From assembly GCA_964385465.1 (NCBI GenBank), contig CAYLPJ010000010.1, forward strand, positions 60,108 through 124,107: a stretch of 64,000 nucleotides of DNA. Reading direction: 5' to 3'. Each line of letters opens with the position of its first letter. The first letter of the stretch is position 1. Below, piece by piece: positions 63,820 to 64,000 of the stretch. The DNA is from CAYLPJ01 sp964385465. Lineage in GTDB: Bacteria; Planctomycetota; Phycisphaerae; SM23-33. A model generated the notes under the pieces. The model worked only from the letters and a program-made list of their open reading frames with translations, was not told the DNA's origin and made no database searches. Position numbers and translations under genes: made by a program.

Positions 63820-63893
63820 GGGCGATTAGCTCAGTTGGCTAGAGCGTGCGGATCACACCCGCGAGGTCACAGGTTCAAGTCCTGTATCGCCCA
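63820..63893 (+). tRNA. tRNA-Val (anticodon CAC)
   Basis: The 74-base cloverleaf folds cleanly. Acceptor GGGCGAT (63820-63826) pairs with ATCGCCC (63886-63892), discriminator A63893. The D arm is GCTC...GAGC. The anticodon stem TGCGG/CCGCG, with a terminal wobble pair, encloses ATCACAC, giving CAC, and the T arm is ACAGG/CCTGT with TTCAAGT. CCA is not encoded. Confidence 0.93.
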
Positions 63894-64000
63894 GTGGCCG
63901 GGGGGTAGTGGGGGGGATGCTCTTGGGGGGCTTTCCAGTTGTGGATGGACTCGCGGGTGGATCGTTCGTCGGGCTGGCGGGGCTTGCCCGCGGGGGGCGG

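Noticed and set aside
63875..64000. Minus-strand open frame running off the right edge, ending inside the 3' part of tRNA-Val
   Set aside because: It overlaps the tRNA by about 19 bases, is only 42 codons and Pro/Arg-rich, as expected for a GC-rich shadow. It could be the C-terminus of a real gene, but the window ends too soon to tell.

Overview
The window is about 64 kb of very GC-rich DNA. It most likely comes from a planctomycete, probably Phycisphaerae-like. The support is two giant secreted proteins opening with the planctomycete LEPR-XLL motif (LEPRLLLSA), lamin-tail and CotH domains, dockerin-like C-termini, a PEP-CTERM protein, a Tat-type sulfatase, a DUF1080-type lipoprotein and many secreted beta-helix and SGNH proteins. 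Promoters that can be read follow a housekeeping pattern (TTGnnn, 17 bp, TAnnnT), and most starts have AAGGAG or GGAGG sites.

Layout. 0-18.2 kb is a secreted carbohydrate-related region: an incomplete kelch-like protein, an unrecognised secreted protein coupled to a beta-helix protein, an SGNH/Ig/CBM9-like protein, a PEP-CTERM protein, a second SGNH hydrolase, a multidomain beta-helix lyase-like protein and an AGE-family lipoprotein epimerase. Interspersed are a minimal nucleotidyltransferase antitoxin (mntA) with a broken hepT partner, and carB (carbamoyl-phosphate synthase). 18.4-20.3 kb holds GTP-type PEP carboxykinase, closed by a strong terminator.

20.6-45.75 kb looks like one operon of about 25 kb: a VTC-domain protein, a DUF4956 membrane protein, an HlyD-type adaptor and two giant secreted proteins (3669 and about 3714 aa). 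Each giant carries a CotH kinase-like domain amid lamin-tail, beta-helix, FN3, PA14 and LamG modules and ends in a dockerin-like pair. This is the most striking system in the window: cytoplasmic and membrane genes of the VTC/DUF4956 type tied to enormous extracellular CotH proteins.

45.8-47.1 kb is a small accessory patch: an intact tRNA-Arg(CCT) flanked by a 5' half and a 3' half of itself, both broken at the anticodon loop, then an acyl-carrier-protein fragment stopping at the serine attachment site, and a vapBC pair with a readable promoter and operator. 47.1-53.7 kb has a sulfatase, a class I/II aminotransferase, a DUF1080 lipoprotein and a two-gene serine operon (class V aminotransferase, serA) behind a consensus promoter and a leader that can fold two mutually exclusive ways.

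53.7-58.0 kb, minus strand, reads as HepT-like membrane protein, AAA ATPase, DUF4276 (TOPRIM-like), LarA. The last three are joined by ATGA overlaps, and the ATPase/DUF4276 pair resembles a split OLD-type (PARIS-like) defence module. 58.1-64 kb is mainly housekeeping: ilvD coupled to a small DUF1330-like protein, a lipoprotein/TPR-like pair, a corrinoid-binding protein, an RluA-type pseudouridine synthase and tRNA-Val(CAC).
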